From Candidatus Sulfotelmatobacter sp. (GTDB lineage: Bacteria; Acidobacteriota; Terriglobia; Terriglobales; Acidobacteriaceae), in NCBI GenBank assembly GCA_036500765.1, contig DASYBM010000009.1, positions 229,251-293,250 of the forward strand: a DNA stretch of 64,000 bases. The letters are read 5' to 3'. A model generated the notes under the pieces. The model was not told the origin of the DNA. It saw only the letters and a list, made by a program, of their open reading frames with translations, and did no database searches. The first letter of the stretch is position 1, and every line of letters begins with the position of its first letter. Shown here piece after piece: positions 1 through 8,423 of this stretch. A program made the position numbers and the translations under genes.

Positions 1-1
1 C

Positions 2-700
2 AGCGCGACCGTCCACGGCGAAGCGCATGCGCAGAATCCGGCGCTGTTGCATCATTTCGCCACCGAAGAGCAGCAGCGTGACGCATCGAACTTAGGCATG
101 TGGATTTTTCTGGCCACTGAAGTCATGTTCTTCGGCGGACTCTTCTGCGCCTATTTAATCTATCGCGGCTGGTACTTCGACGATTTCGCGGCGGCCAGCA
201 CTTCCATCGACGCTCTTCTCGGGGGCACGAACACGGCCGTGCTGATCTGTAGCAGCTTGACGGTTGTGCTCGCCATCTGGGCGGCGCAGACATCGCGACG
301 AGGAATGCTGTTGAGCATGCTCGTTCTTACGATGATTTTCGGCATGGCGTTTCTTGGCATCAAAGGCAAGGAATACAAGGATAAATTCGACGAGCACCAC
401 GTGCCGGGCGCGTCCTTCAGCTTTGACCACGTCGCCATCCCCAGCCATCCCGATCAATATGCGAATCCCCGCCACGCTGAGATTTTCTTCGCCCTGTACT
501 TCATCATGACCGGGCTGCACGCGCTGCACATGATTATCGGCCTCGGTATTTTTACCTGGCTTCTGTGGATGGCGTGGAAGAGACGCTTCACGCCGGAATA
601 TCACACCCCGCTCGAAATCGGCGGCCTGTATTGGCACTTCGTCGATATCATTTGGATTTACCTGTTCCCTTTGCTTTATTTGATCGATCGGCACCAGTAA
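2..700 (+). CDS. ctaE: Cytochrome c oxidase subunit III, 5'-truncated by the window edge
   Basis: This is the integral membrane subunit III of an aa3/caa3-type haem-copper oxidase, which supports the proton-pumping catalytic subunit I. The open frame runs to the window edge with no stop, and a TTG at 47 is the first possible internal start. The upstream in-frame residues (SATVHGEAHAQNPALL) read naturally, so the true start is probably outside the window. Family signatures include GMWIFLATEVMFFGGLF near the first helix, a long polar loop around 360-480, and GLHALHMIIG in a late helix. Several hydrophobic helices and an ending in YLFPLLYLIDRHQ fit the family. Subunit IV follows 66 bp downstream, so this is the 3' part of a cta/cox operon. 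Confidence 0.93.
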   Translation, partial: SATVHGEAHAQNPALLHHFATEEQQRDASNLGMWIFLATEVMFFGGLFCAYLIYRGWYFDDFAAASTSIDALLGGTNTAVLICSSLTVVLAIWAAQTSRRGMLLSMLVLTMIFGMAFLGIKGKEYKDKFDEHHVPGASFSFDHVAIPSHPDQYANPRHAEIFFALYFIMTGLHALHMIIGLGIFTWLLWMAWKRRFTPEYHTPLEIGGLYWHFVDIIWIYLFPLLYLIDRHQ

Positions 701-760
701 GATTGGCAAAAGTAATTTTGGCACAAGTGAGATCGGTACGATAAGACGGGCGCAAGTGAG
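701..760. repeat. Degenerate 15-nt tandem repeat, about four units
   Basis: The whole gap between ctaE and ctaF is filled by about four degenerate 15-nt units starting right after the stop codon. A shared TTGGCACAAGTGA-like core recurs at 15-nt spacing, with one unit a base short depending on phase. Other 15-nt arrays lie at 7398, 30786, 40979, 49278, 49931, 55541 and 60976. Confidence 0.6.
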
Positions 761-766
761 GTAGGC

Positions 767-1060
767 ATGTCAAACCATTCGAAATCATCGCCGCTCCCAA
801 CTTACTTCTCCGTATGGGGAGCCCTGCTGCTGGGCACGTTTCTCACGTATGAAGCCGCGAAGCTGGATCTTGGTCATTTCAACGCCGCAGTGGCGCTGAT
901 CATTGCCACCACGAAGGCGCTACTGGTCGCGCTATTCTTCATGCACCTGAAGGGCGCACACGAAAAGCTGCTTAAGCTGGTCGTGATATCGACGATATTC
1001 TTTCTCTTCATTCTGCTCGTGCTCTCGATGGCCGACTACAGCACCCGCCTTTTGAGCTAA
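767..1060 (+). CDS. ctaF: Cytochrome c oxidase subunit IV (prokaryotic COX4 family)
   Basis: This 97-residue protein has three hydrophobic helices (about residues 14-30, 38-60 and 68-90) and the family signature ALLVALFFMHLKG in the middle helix. It is the small accessory subunit of bacterial caa3/bo3-type oxidases, needed for assembly or stability of the core enzyme in the cytoplasmic membrane. It follows subunit III in the same orientation, as usual in cta operons. The ATG follows a purine-rich AAGTGAGGTAGG that can act as ribosome binding site. Confidence 0.88.
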   Translation: MSNHSKSSPLPTYFSVWGALLLGTFLTYEAAKLDLGHFNAAVALIIATTKALLVALFFMHLKGAHEKLLKLVVISTIFFLFILLVLSMADYSTRLLS

Positions 1061-1141
1061 ACAAGATTAAACAAGTCGAACCTTGGCGCTTCGATGCGGC
1101 CTAAGCCAGGCCCGTCGCTGTTATAATTGGGGATTGCGCTC

Positions 1142-1684
1142 ATGACTACGAAGCGACTGATTCGATCCACTACAGTTTTGTCGGTGCGGCGGGATGGGAA
1201 GGTTGTTCTGGCCGGCGACGGCCAGGTCACGCTCGGCGAGTCAGTAATCAAGCATTCGGCGAAGAAGATCCGGCGCCTCTATAACGACAAGATCGTGGCA
1301 GGATTTGCCGGGTCGACGGCGGATGCGTTTACTCTGTTCAGCCGCTTTGAGGCGAAACTGGAGCAGTATCACGGAAACCTGGGGCGCGCTGCGGTGGAAC
1401 TGGCGCGAGACTGGCGCACCGACAAGTTTCTGCGCCATCTGGAAGCGCTGCTGCTGGTGTGTGACAAAGAGCAGACGTTTCTGCTGAGCGGGCAGGGCGA
1501 CGTGATCGAGCCGGATGGGGCGGTTGCGGCGATCGGCAGCGGCGGCCCTTATGCGCAAGCCGCGGCGCAGGCCCTCGCAGAGCACACGGAACTGCCCGCC
1601 CGGCAGATTGCCGAAGAAGCCATGAAGATTGCGGGCAAGATGTGCATCTATACCAATGACCGAGTAACGATTGAAGAATTGTAG
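1142..1684 (+). CDS. hslV: ATP-dependent protease subunit HslV
   Basis: HslV is the N-terminal-threonine peptidase of the cytoplasmic HslUV (ClpQY) proteasome-like complex. I chose the ATG at 1142 over the TTG at 1127 because it leaves the short leader MTTKRLIRS before [13 protein letters not shown]. That aligns with the mature E. coli N-terminus, making Thr10 the predicted nucleophile after processing. Other family blocks are [27 protein letters not shown] and [14 protein letters not shown]. The length of 180 residues is typical. hslU follows in the same orientation after a repeat-filled gap, so the two are probably cotranscribed. Confidence 0.95.
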   Translation: MTTKRLIRSTTVLSVRRDGKVVLAGDGQVTLGESVIKHSAKKIRRLYNDKIVAGFAGSTADAFTLFSRFEAKLEQYHGNLGRAAVELARDWRTDKFLRHLEALLLVCDKEQTFLLSGQGDVIEPDGAVAAIGSGGPYAQAAAQALAEHTELPARQIAEEAMKIAGKMCIYTNDRVTIEEL

Positions 1685-1686
1685 AG

Positions 1687-1714
1687 GTCGTTGGTCGCTC
1701 GTCGTTGGTCGTTA
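1687..1714. repeat. Heptanucleotide tandem repeat (GTCGTTG-type), four units
   Basis: Four contiguous 7-nt units lie between hslV and hslU: GTCGTTG, GTCGCTC, GTCGTTG and GTCGTTA. They are the reverse complement of the CGACGAC/CAACGAC array at 55901-55956. A partly complementary stretch at 1727-1758 could fold back on it. Confidence 0.6.
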
Positions 1715-1763
1715 GCCAAAACCTAACGCGGACGACGAACGGCCATCGACAAACGACTGATTT

Positions 1764-3185
1764 ATGGCCATTTACCTTCCCTCCACTGCCGAAGAAGAAC
1801 AGCTTGCGCTGGATGAACTCACTCCGCGCGAGATTGTGGTTGAACTCGACAAACACGTGATTGGGCAGAAGGATGCCAAGCGCGCGGTGGCGATTGCGCT
1901 GCGCAACCGCATGCGCCGCCAGAAACTCGCTCCCGAACTGGCGGAAGAGATTATTCCGAAAAATATCATCATGATCGGGCCGACGGGCGTTGGCAAGACG
2001 GAGATTGCGCGGCGGTTGGCCAAGCTGGCGAATTCTCCATTCTTGAAAGTCGAGGCCTCCAAATTTACCGAGGTCGGTTATGTCGGGCGCGACGTGGAGT
2101 CGATGGTGCGCGATCTGGTGGAAATCGCCATCGACAACGTGCGCGAAGAAAAGCTTGAGGACGTCGCCGATAAAGCGGAGTTGAACGCGGAAGAGCGGCT
2201 GCTGGATATCCTGCTGCCGCCCTCGCCGGCGCCGCGGGTCGACGGGACTTCGGCGACTGCTGGTGGTGTCGTGATCGATGGAAGCACATCTCTGGCGGAA
2301 TCTTCGAACCGGACGCGCGAAAAACTACGGCAGCAATTGCGCGAAGGAAAACTCGACGACCGCATGGTGGAGATCGATGTTCGCGAACGCAATTTTCCGT
2401 CGTTTGAAATTCTGACCAATCAAGGCGCGGAAGAAATGGACGTCAACATCAAAGACATGTTGCCGAACATCTTCGGGCAGCGCACCAAAAAGCGGAAGAT
2501 GAAGGTCAACGAGGCGTTCGAATATCTGATTCAGGAAGAAGAGCAGCGGCTCATCGATATGGATCAGGTCACGCGGATGGCGATTGACCGCGTGGAGAAT
2601 TCTGGGATCGTCTTTCTGGACGAGATCGACAAGATCGCAGGCCGCGAAGGCGGTCACGGGCCGGACGTTTCGCGCGAAGGCGTGCAGCGGGATATTCTTC
2701 CGATCGTCGAGGGCACGACTGTAAACACGCGCTATGGCATGGTCCGGACCGATCACATTCTGTTTGTTGCGGCGGGGGCGTTTCACGTTTCAAAACCGAG
2801 CGATCTGATCCCGGAACTCCAGGGACGATTCCCAATTCGCGTCGAGTTGCAATCGCTGACCATGGAAGACTTCGTCCGCATTCTTACCGAGCCGAAGTCA
2901 TCGCTGGTGAAGCAGTATACGGCGCTGCTGGAAACCGAAGGAGTCAAGCTGGAGTTCACCAAAGAGGCGCTGGATGAGATTGCGCACTTCGCCTTCCGGG
3001 TGAACGAGAGCACGGAAAATATCGGCGCGCGGCGGCTCCACACGATCATGGAGCGGGTGTTGGACGAGCTGAGTTTTAACGCGCCCGAGAAAAAAGGCGA
3101 GCAGGTTACGATTGACGCCGAGTATGTCCGCAAGATGCTGACGGACATCGTGAAAGATCAGGACTTGTCACGGTACATTCTGTAG
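1764..3185 (+). CDS. hslU: ATP-dependent protease ATPase subunit HslU
   Basis: HslU is the AAA+ unfoldase that feeds substrates into HslV. The 473-residue protein has the N-terminal [16 protein letters not shown] helix and Walker A GPTGVGKT at about residues 72-79. [16 protein letters not shown] follows, then an intermediate I-domain (about 110-245). Walker [11 protein letters not shown] is at about 280, with a sensor/arginine-finger region ([13 protein letters not shown]). The C-terminus DLSRYIL is the hydrophobic tail that docks into HslV. The start is an ATG. hslV lies just upstream, separated by a 7-nt repeat array. Confidence 0.97.
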   Translation: MAIYLPSTAEEEQLALDELTPREIVVELDKHVIGQKDAKRAVAIALRNRMRRQKLAPELAEEIIPKNIIMIGPTGVGKTEIARRLAKLANSPFLKVEASKFTEVGYVGRDVESMVRDLVEIAIDNVREEKLEDVADKAELNAEERLLDILLPPSPAPRVDGTSATAGGVVIDGSTSLAESSNRTREKLRQQLREGKLDDRMVEIDVRERNFPSFEILTNQGAEEMDVNIKDMLPNIFGQRTKKRKMKVNEAFEYLIQEEEQRLIDMDQVTRMAIDRVENSGIVFLDEIDKIAGREGGHGPDVSREGVQRDILPIVEGTTVNTRYGMVRTDHILFVAAGAFHVSKPSDLIPELQGRFPIRVELQSLTMEDFVRILTEPKSSLVKQYTALLETEGVKLEFTKEALDEIAHFAFRVNESTENIGARRLHTIMERVLDELSFNAPEKKGEQVTIDAEYVRKMLTDIVKDQDLSRYIL

Positions 3186-3195
3186 GAAATCTGAG

Positions 3196-3266
3196 CCACA
3201 GAGGGACACAGAGAGCACGGAGGGAAAAAAGCGGATTCCTCAGTGTTACTCTGTGTCCCTTTGTGG
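3196..3266. repeat. Inverted repeat, CCACAGAGG family
   Basis: Two 18-nt arms, 3196-3213 (CCACAGAGGGACACAGAG) and 3249-3266, are complementary with one mismatch and enclose 35 bp. The element sits just after hslU and could act as a transcription terminator. Single arms of the same family occur at about 58383-58415 and 61381-61410, so it is a dispersed repeat, not a dedicated terminator. Confidence 0.7.
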
Positions 3267-3293
3267 TTTCGCTTTTGATTTTCAAATCCGACT

Positions 3294-4649
3294 ATGAAAA
3301 CCATTGATCGGGCCCGTCTCCAGTCGCTGATGCACCGCGAGCAGAAGAAGTTTGTAGATGAGCGCCCTAAGTCGAAGGCGTTGTTTGAACGGGCGCAGAA
3401 GTCGCTGCTGGCCGGCGTTCCCATGAATTGGATGGTGAAGTGGGCGGGGGCGTTTCCGCCGTTCGTGCGTGAGGCGCAAGGCGCGCACTTCTTCGACGTG
3501 GACGGACATCGCTATATCGACTTTTGTTTGGGCGACACCGGAGCGATGACCGGGCATTCTCCCTCCGCAACCGTGAAGGCGGTGGAAGATCAGGCGCGCC
3601 GCGGCATTACGCTGATGCTGCCGGGAGAAGACGCGATTTTTGTAGCAGAGGAATTGCAGAAGCGCTTTCAGTTGCCGTATTGGCAATTCGCGCTGACGGC
3701 GACGGATGCGAATCGGTTTTCGATCCGGCTGGCGCGGCAGATTACGGGGCGTCCGAAGATTCTGGTGTTCAACTGGTGCTATCACGGCACGGTGGATGAG
3801 ACGTTCATTACGCTCGATGCTAAAGGAGCGGCGGGGCCGCGGCCGGGAAACGTTGGTCCGCCGGTAAATCCGGCAGTCACGACGAAGGTTGTCGAGTTCA
3901 ATGATGTGGACGCGCTCGAGGCTGCCCTCCTTTCCGGCGATGTGGCTTGTGTCCTGGCCGAGCCCGCAATGACGAACGTCGGCATCGTGCATCCGCAAGC
4001 CGGATTTCACAAAGCATTGCGCGAACTCAGCCGCGAGTATGGAACGCTGCTGATAATCGATGAGACGCACACGATTTGTGCGGGACCGGGCGGATATACG
4101 AGGGCGGAGAACCTCGATCCGGATATTCTCGTGTTCGGCAAGGCCATTGGCGGAGGTATACCGGGCGCGGCTTATGGCTTCTCGCAGGAGGTGGCCGAGC
4201 GGATTACGGCCAGGCAGGAACTTGAGAACTGCGACGTTGGCGGGATCGGAGGCACGCTGGCAGGAAACGCATTATCGCTGGCGGCTATGCGCGCTACGCT
4301 GACCAAGGTTCTTACCAAAGAGGCCTTCGCCCGCACGATTCCGATGGCCGAACGCTGGACTACTGGCGTCGCCAAGGCAATTGCTGCGGCGGAACTTCCC
4401 TGGCATGTGACCGGCCTCGGGTGCCGCGCGGAATATCTTTTCAGCGCCGAAGAGCCGAAGAATGGTTCGCAGGCCCATGACACCATGGATTTTGAACTGG
4501 AGCGATTCATGCATCTCTACGCGATGAATCGAGGAATCTTGCTGACGCCGTTTCACAACATGGCGTTGATGTCGCCGCAGACGGAAAGCGACGATGTAGA
4601 CCGGCACACGAAGGTATTTCGCGAAGCGGTACGGGAGTTGGTGGAATAA
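3294..4649 (+). CDS. Class III PLP-dependent aminotransferase (glutamate-1-semialdehyde aminomutase-like)
   Basis: This 451-residue fold-type I PLP enzyme belongs to the class III aminotransferase family. It shows FFDVDGHRYIDFCLGDTGAMTGH near the N-terminus (glycine-rich phosphate region), NWCYHGTVDE, LLIIDETHT (the Asp that binds the pyridine nitrogen) and FGKAIGGGIPGAAYG, whose Lys is the Schiff-base residue. The arrangement most resembles glutamate-1-semialdehyde 2,1-aminomutase relatives. However, no haem genes are adjacent, so it may be another amine or amino-acid aminotransferase. The protein is presumably cytoplasmic. It is preceded by the inverted repeat at 3196-3266 and appears to be a single-gene unit. 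Confidence 0.85.
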   Translation: MKTIDRARLQSLMHREQKKFVDERPKSKALFERAQKSLLAGVPMNWMVKWAGAFPPFVREAQGAHFFDVDGHRYIDFCLGDTGAMTGHSPSATVKAVEDQARRGITLMLPGEDAIFVAEELQKRFQLPYWQFALTATDANRFSIRLARQITGRPKILVFNWCYHGTVDETFITLDAKGAAGPRPGNVGPPVNPAVTTKVVEFNDVDALEAALLSGDVACVLAEPAMTNVGIVHPQAGFHKALRELSREYGTLLIIDETHTICAGPGGYTRAENLDPDILVFGKAIGGGIPGAAYGFSQEVAERITARQELENCDVGGIGGTLAGNALSLAAMRATLTKVLTKEAFARTIPMAERWTTGVAKAIAAAELPWHVTGLGCRAEYLFSAEEPKNGSQAHDTMDFELERFMHLYAMNRGILLTPFHNMALMSPQTESDDVDRHTKVFREAVRELVE

Positions 4650-4828
4650 GGCCCCCCGGATCTATGAAGAGAATTAATACGAGGTCGACGCGGTAATGAA
4701 CGGATAGGGATTCTTCGACTGCGCGTGCTCATTCGCGTCGCGCTTTCGCTCAGAATGGCAAGTGCAGGGATAACAGATGCAGAATCACAGAGTGGATGGT
4801 TCATTCTGGTAGTCTGATTGCGTCCCGC

Positions 4829-5932
4829 ATGACTCTTTTCATCAGAAGAACATTGGCGCTGACTGCCACGCTCATGTTCACGGCGTGTGCGACTATTGGG
4901 CCGCCGCAGCCTCCGTCACTGGATTTGCCGAGGCCGCCCTCGGATCTGCGGGCGACACGCAAGGGCGACCGGGTCACGCTCACATGGACAATTCCAACTG
5001 TTACCACTGACCGACAGACCGTGCGAAGCAGAGGACCAACCACGATATGCCGTGGACTGGAGCCGAAGCTGAGTCAGTGCGGAACACCGGTGGGTGAGGC
5101 GCCGGCGCAGACCGCAACCAGCACTACTCCGTCCGTCAAAAAGAAAGCGACAACATCGTACACCGATTCGCTGGCCGGCCAGACTCAACTCGATAACCAC
5201 CTCGGCTCTATGACTTATGCCGTCGAAGTGCTCAACGCGAATGAGCGCGGCGCTGGGCTTTCAAATCAGGTGCGGGTTTCATTGGCGCGCACGCTGCCAC
5301 CGCCATCGGACTTCGCGGCGCGAGTTACCCCGCAGGGAGTTGTGTTGACGTGGACGAGCGTCGTTGCGCCCGCGAACAGTTTGCAATCCATCCACTATGT
5401 CGATCGCATTTACCGACGAACTGAAGAAAACCAGGCCCCGGTTCTTGTGACAGAGATTCCATTTGGAGGTCAAACTGCACGCAGTTTTACGGACGCAGGT
5501 ATCGAGTGGGAGAAGACGTACCAGTATCGGGCGGAAACGGTGACGGTGATCGCTCAGGAGAACAGGCCCGAGGTGCAAGTCGAAGGCGATGACACGCCGG
5601 AGATTAAAATCTTTACGCATGACATTTTTCCGCCGGCAGTGCCTTCAGGACTACAGGCTGTAGCCTCCGGGCCGGGGCAGAAGACGTTCATCGATCTGGT
5701 GTGGGCTCCAGTGACGGACGCCGATCTTGACGGCTACAACGTTTATCGTCGTGAGGAAGGCCGTCAGGACGGAAACGCGCCGGTCAAGATCAATGCGGCC
5801 CCGGTGAAAACGCCGGCGTACCGGGATATGGCGGTCGCGTCGGGAAAGCGTTATTTGTATTCGGTCTCGGCTGTGGACATCCGGGCAAACGAGAGTGCGC
5901 GGTCGGAAGAAGCAGGTGAAGCAGTGCCATGA
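4829..5932 (+). CDS. Putative lipoprotein with fibronectin type III-like repeats
   Basis: I prefer the ATG at 4829 over 4796 because it begins a lipoprotein signal (MTLFIRRTLALTATLMFTAC) with a lipobox-like FTAC, predicting Cys acylation at residue 20. The mature protein begins with proline-rich sequence (PPQPPSLDLPRPPSDL). It then has about three fibronectin-III-like modules, each opening with P-x-D/G-L or F and containing V-x-LTW and Y-x-Y/V-x-A strands (for example VVLTWTSVVAP, FIDLVWAPVTDADLDGYNVYRREE and SGKRYLYSVSAVD). It is probably a periplasmic or outer-membrane-anchored binding protein. No catalytic motif is visible and the partner is unknown. Confidence 0.75.
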   Translation: MTLFIRRTLALTATLMFTACATIGPPQPPSLDLPRPPSDLRATRKGDRVTLTWTIPTVTTDRQTVRSRGPTTICRGLEPKLSQCGTPVGEAPAQTATSTTPSVKKKATTSYTDSLAGQTQLDNHLGSMTYAVEVLNANERGAGLSNQVRVSLARTLPPPSDFAARVTPQGVVLTWTSVVAPANSLQSIHYVDRIYRRTEENQAPVLVTEIPFGGQTARSFTDAGIEWEKTYQYRAETVTVIAQENRPEVQVEGDDTPEIKIFTHDIFPPAVPSGLQAVASGPGQKTFIDLVWAPVTDADLDGYNVYRREEGRQDGNAPVKINAAPVKTPAYRDMAVASGKRYLYSVSAVDIRANESARSEEAGEAVP

Positions 5933-5999
5933 GAGCAACTCAGAAAATATTTCGCTTGGTTAGCGTTCGAGTCTCTGAGATATGTTTAGATAGAGTGCA

Positions 6000-6800
6000 A
6001 TGAAATATTGCCGATTTCAATTCAACGGCCAGGCTCAGTATGGACTGGTCGAGTCCGTCAGCGGGCAGGATGCGATTGTGCGTGTGTTGCTCACCGCTCC
6101 GGAAGAAGCCGACGGGGACATGGAGAGCCTTCGGACGCGACGCATTGAACCGATTCCTTTGGCGGAAGCGTCGCTGCTGCCGCCCGTAAGGCCGTCAAAG
6201 ATCGTCTGCGTCGGCCGCAACTATCGCGAACATGCGGCCGAACTCGGTCACGATGTACCACAGGAGCCGCTTATTTTTCTGAAAGCCACGTCGGCGCTTC
6301 TGCCGCCGGGCGGAATCGTGCGCCGGCCGAAGATTTCCCAGCGCGTCGATCATGAAGGCGAACTCGGCGTGGTCATTGGCAAGACTTGCTACCAGCCAGC
6401 GGCAGATTCGGACATCCGGCAGTTTATTTTGGGATACACATGCGTGAACGACGTGACAGCTCGCGATCTGCAAAACAAAGATGGCCAATGGAGCCGGGCC
6501 AAGGGCTTCGATACGTTTTGTCCGGTCGGGCCAGTGGTGACGGATGATATTGATCCTTGGGAAGGCATTGGAGTTGAAACCCGCGTTAACGGCGAGATTC
6601 GCCAGCGAGGGAATACGCGGGATTTCATCTTCGAACTTGACGTGGTGATCCGGCATATTGCGCAGGCGATGACTTTGTTTCCAGGAGATCTCATTCCCAC
6701 CGGGACGCCCGCTGGGGTGGGGCCACTCGTCGCGGGAGATGTGGTAGAAGTTAGCGTGGAGGGTGCAGGGACGTTGAGAAATTCAATTGTGGACGAATGA
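6000..6800 (+). CDS. Fumarylacetoacetate hydrolase family protein
   Basis: This 266-residue protein has an N-terminal small domain followed by the FAH catalytic fold. KIVCVGRNYREHAAELG leads into it, with EPLIFLKATSALLPPGG, VDHEGELGVVIGK (the metal-binding Glu pair), GYTCVNDVTARDLQ, WSRAKGFDTFCPVGP and IPTGTPAGVGPL. Members hydrolyse or decarboxylate acylpyruvate-type beta-diketo acids in aromatic catabolism, or act as oxaloacetate decarboxylases. The substrate cannot be told from sequence, and no aromatic-degradation genes are adjacent. The start is an ATG with only a weak purine-rich leader. Confidence 0.9.
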   Translation: MKYCRFQFNGQAQYGLVESVSGQDAIVRVLLTAPEEADGDMESLRTRRIEPIPLAEASLLPPVRPSKIVCVGRNYREHAAELGHDVPQEPLIFLKATSALLPPGGIVRRPKISQRVDHEGELGVVIGKTCYQPAADSDIRQFILGYTCVNDVTARDLQNKDGQWSRAKGFDTFCPVGPVVTDDIDPWEGIGVETRVNGEIRQRGNTRDFIFELDVVIRHIAQAMTLFPGDLIPTGTPAGVGPLVAGDVVEVSVEGAGTLRNSIVDE

Positions 6801-7154
6801 AAAAGCGCTGATGAATCGCTGCTGAAAAAAGAGTTGCTCATCTAAAAGCAGTAATGAAAATAAAAGCAGTAATGAACAAAACATTAAAAAAAGAGAACGG
6901 AGCAGAAGCCTTTTGCCCTGCGCCACTTCGACGCGGATGAAGATCGATCGCTTCAGCAGGTTTCTGCAACTCCAGGCTGCTTCGTGATTTTGTCAACCTA
7001 TGTCTCCCGCCTGACCCTGCAATGGGGCAATCCCCTAGGAAAAAATCTCCAGAGTCTTTCGGAATTCACAGATTTCTTTTTACGAAAAGATTGACGGACC
7101 CCGATACTCTCCTAGAATTGAAGGCGAATCCCAACCAGGGATCTGAGAGAAACA
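6801..7154. other. Intergenic region with an 18-nt direct repeat and a promoter
   Basis: No convincing gene lies in these 354 bases. An A-rich 18-nt unit is duplicated in tandem (6843-6860 and 6861-6878, TAAAAGCAGTAATGA core). A good sigma70-type promoter for the next gene sits at 7091-7118. The open frame from 7022 to 7228 overlaps the following gene and looks non-coding. Confidence 0.5.
7091..7118 (+). promoter_or_regulatory. Sigma70-type promoter
   Basis: TTGACG at 7091-7096 and TAGAAT at 7113-7118 are separated by 16 nt and lie about 37 bp ahead of the ATG at 7155. Both hexamers match the consensus at five or four of six positions. Confidence 0.5.
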
Positions 7155-7412
7155 ATGCCAATTCAACCGCAAGAGCAAGAAACTCTCAACGTCAAACTCG
7201 TTCACTTTACCAAGCAGAACTCGCCTGACGAACCCGTGCAAGTTGCGTTTTCGGTCGTCGATGATCAGGGCAAAGAAGAGATCATCACTGGCGAAATTCC
7301 TTATTCCTACGATCTTTTTCGCCTGTGTCAAGAGAATGGGTGGCTGAATGTTCGTAGGGGTGTGTCGTCCATTCGCGAAACTCGTCCACAGCGCCGCGCC
7401 ATGACCGCTTAG
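7155..7412 (+). CDS. Small hypothetical protein
   Basis: The 85-residue product is not recognised. It has no signal peptide or membrane segment. Its composition is soluble, with predicted strand-like stretches (LNVKLVHFT, VQVAFSVVDDQG) and an arginine-rich tail (SSIRETRPQRRAMTA). Support for translation comes from the promoter at 7091-7118 and a GAGAG ribosome site just before ATG. The last codons and stop lie inside the first copy of a perfect 15-bp tandem duplication at 7398-7427. Confidence 0.6.
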   Translation: MPIQPQEQETLNVKLVHFTKQNSPDEPVQVAFSVVDDQGKEEIITGEIPYSYDLFRLCQENGWLNVRRGVSSIRETRPQRRAMTA

Positions 7413-7427
7413 GCCATGACCGCTTAG
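7398..7427. repeat. Perfect 15-bp tandem duplication spanning a stop codon
   Basis: GCCATGACCGCTTAG occurs twice with no gap (7398-7412 and 7413-7427). The first copy encodes the last residues and the TAG stop of the upstream small gene, so the duplication has copied a 3' end. Confidence 0.85.
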
Positions 7428-7564
7428 TATGACGGCGTAGTCGCAAACTTCCAACCGCGCGCCGCTCATCGACAGTGCGCCGGAGCCAGGCGATACGGCT
7501 CCGGCGCATTCCTCTAAGGGCTTCCAGGACTTGAAAAAGGTTTTCGCTGCTCAGGAGATGGGTT

Positions 7565-7855
7565 CTATTGGAGGCGGAACCGCTCCCGCATAATCCGCTG
7601 CAATCGAGGCTTATACAGCAGATCGAAAGCGAGTTCTTTGTCGGGAAACATGGCGAGAGCTGCGCGTTTAGCTGCGGCTGCAAGTTCGGAAGCTTCCTCG
7701 ATGGTGAGGCTGGAGTCCTGGCCGATAACGGACATCACCATGTTAATCATCACTTGCAGGCGGCGTATTTTTCGGGCTTCCTCTTCGCGCTCGCGGCTCG
7801 ATCCTTCGCTTACAGGAAAAATTGGTTCATTCGAAGCCTGACCGTGAATGTTCAT
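7565..7855 (-). CDS. Small hypothetical protein
   Basis: This is an unrecognised 96-residue soluble protein. It is rich in charged helix-forming sequence (REREEEARKIRRLQVM, EEASELAAAAKRAALAMFP), suggesting an all-helical domain. The ATG at 7855 is preceded by AAAGGGGAC at proper spacing, a better ribosome site than most genes here, which supports real coding. It is transcribed divergently from the DUF2007 gene at 8053. Confidence 0.65.
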   Translation of the reverse strand: MNIHGQASNEPIFPVSEGSSREREEEARKIRRLQVMINMVMSVIGQDSSLTIEEASELAAAAKRAALAMFPDKELAFDLLYKPRLQRIMRERFRLQ

Positions 7856-8052
7856 GAAGTCCCCTTTGTTCCACAGACTTGGATGACGCGACCTCCCTTG
7901 GTCGTTGTAGCCATTCTGCCGCAGTCATAAAAGAAAGCAATAACTCTAAAGTGCCGTTTCGGTGCCGCCCCTATGAGTTGGAAGAAGAGTAGAATCGGCT
8001 AGCAGGGTGGGGATCGGACTTGGGAATTGGCCGATTCCGGAAGCGAGGAATC

Positions 8053-8397
8053 ATGGGAGAACCTGTCAAGTTAGCCGGCGGCGGGCAGCCGCGCCCTAAT
8101 CCGGGCCCTAATCCGAACGAGAGACTGGTGAAGGTGTTCGAATCCGAGCAGGAGTCTGAGGCGCTGGTGGTCAAGGGATTGCTCGATTCGGCGGGGATCG
8201 ACAGCGATCTGACTTCGGCGTCGCTGGTGCAGGACGCCTTTCCGGGGCTGGGCGGGATGATCATACTGGTGCGCGAAGAGGATGCGGAAACGGCGCGCAG
8301 TCTGGTGGCGGAGCAACTGCGATCGCCCGCAGACGATGACGAGACCGCTGAGATTGCGATTATTGAGGATGATGATGAGATGACGGATCAAAGTTAG
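8053..8397 (+). CDS. DUF2007 (putative signal-transducing) domain protein
   Basis: The 114-residue product carries a DUF2007-type alpha/beta domain: LVKVFESEQESEALVVKGLL, then AGIDSDLTSASLVQDAFPG, and ILVREEDAETARSLVAEQL. An acidic tail (EIAIIEDDDEM) follows. Members are small soluble domains of unknown biochemical role, sometimes called putative signal-transducing proteins. I chose the ATG at 8053 over the upstream TTG at 8020 because a GCGAGGAA ribosome site precedes it. The N-terminal PNPGPNPN comes from a 12-nt tandem repeat at 8094-8117. Confidence 0.75.
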   Translation: MGEPVKLAGGGQPRPNPGPNPNERLVKVFESEQESEALVVKGLLDSAGIDSDLTSASLVQDAFPGLGGMIILVREEDAETARSLVAEQLRSPADDDETAEIAIIEDDDEMTDQS

Positions 8398-8423
8398 GGG
8401 CGGTTCCCCCCGCATCCGCGGCT

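Noticed and set aside
7022..7228. Plus-strand frame overlapping the small gene at 7155
   Set aside because: No ribosome site, low-complexity composition, and it conflicts with a gene that has a promoter and leader.
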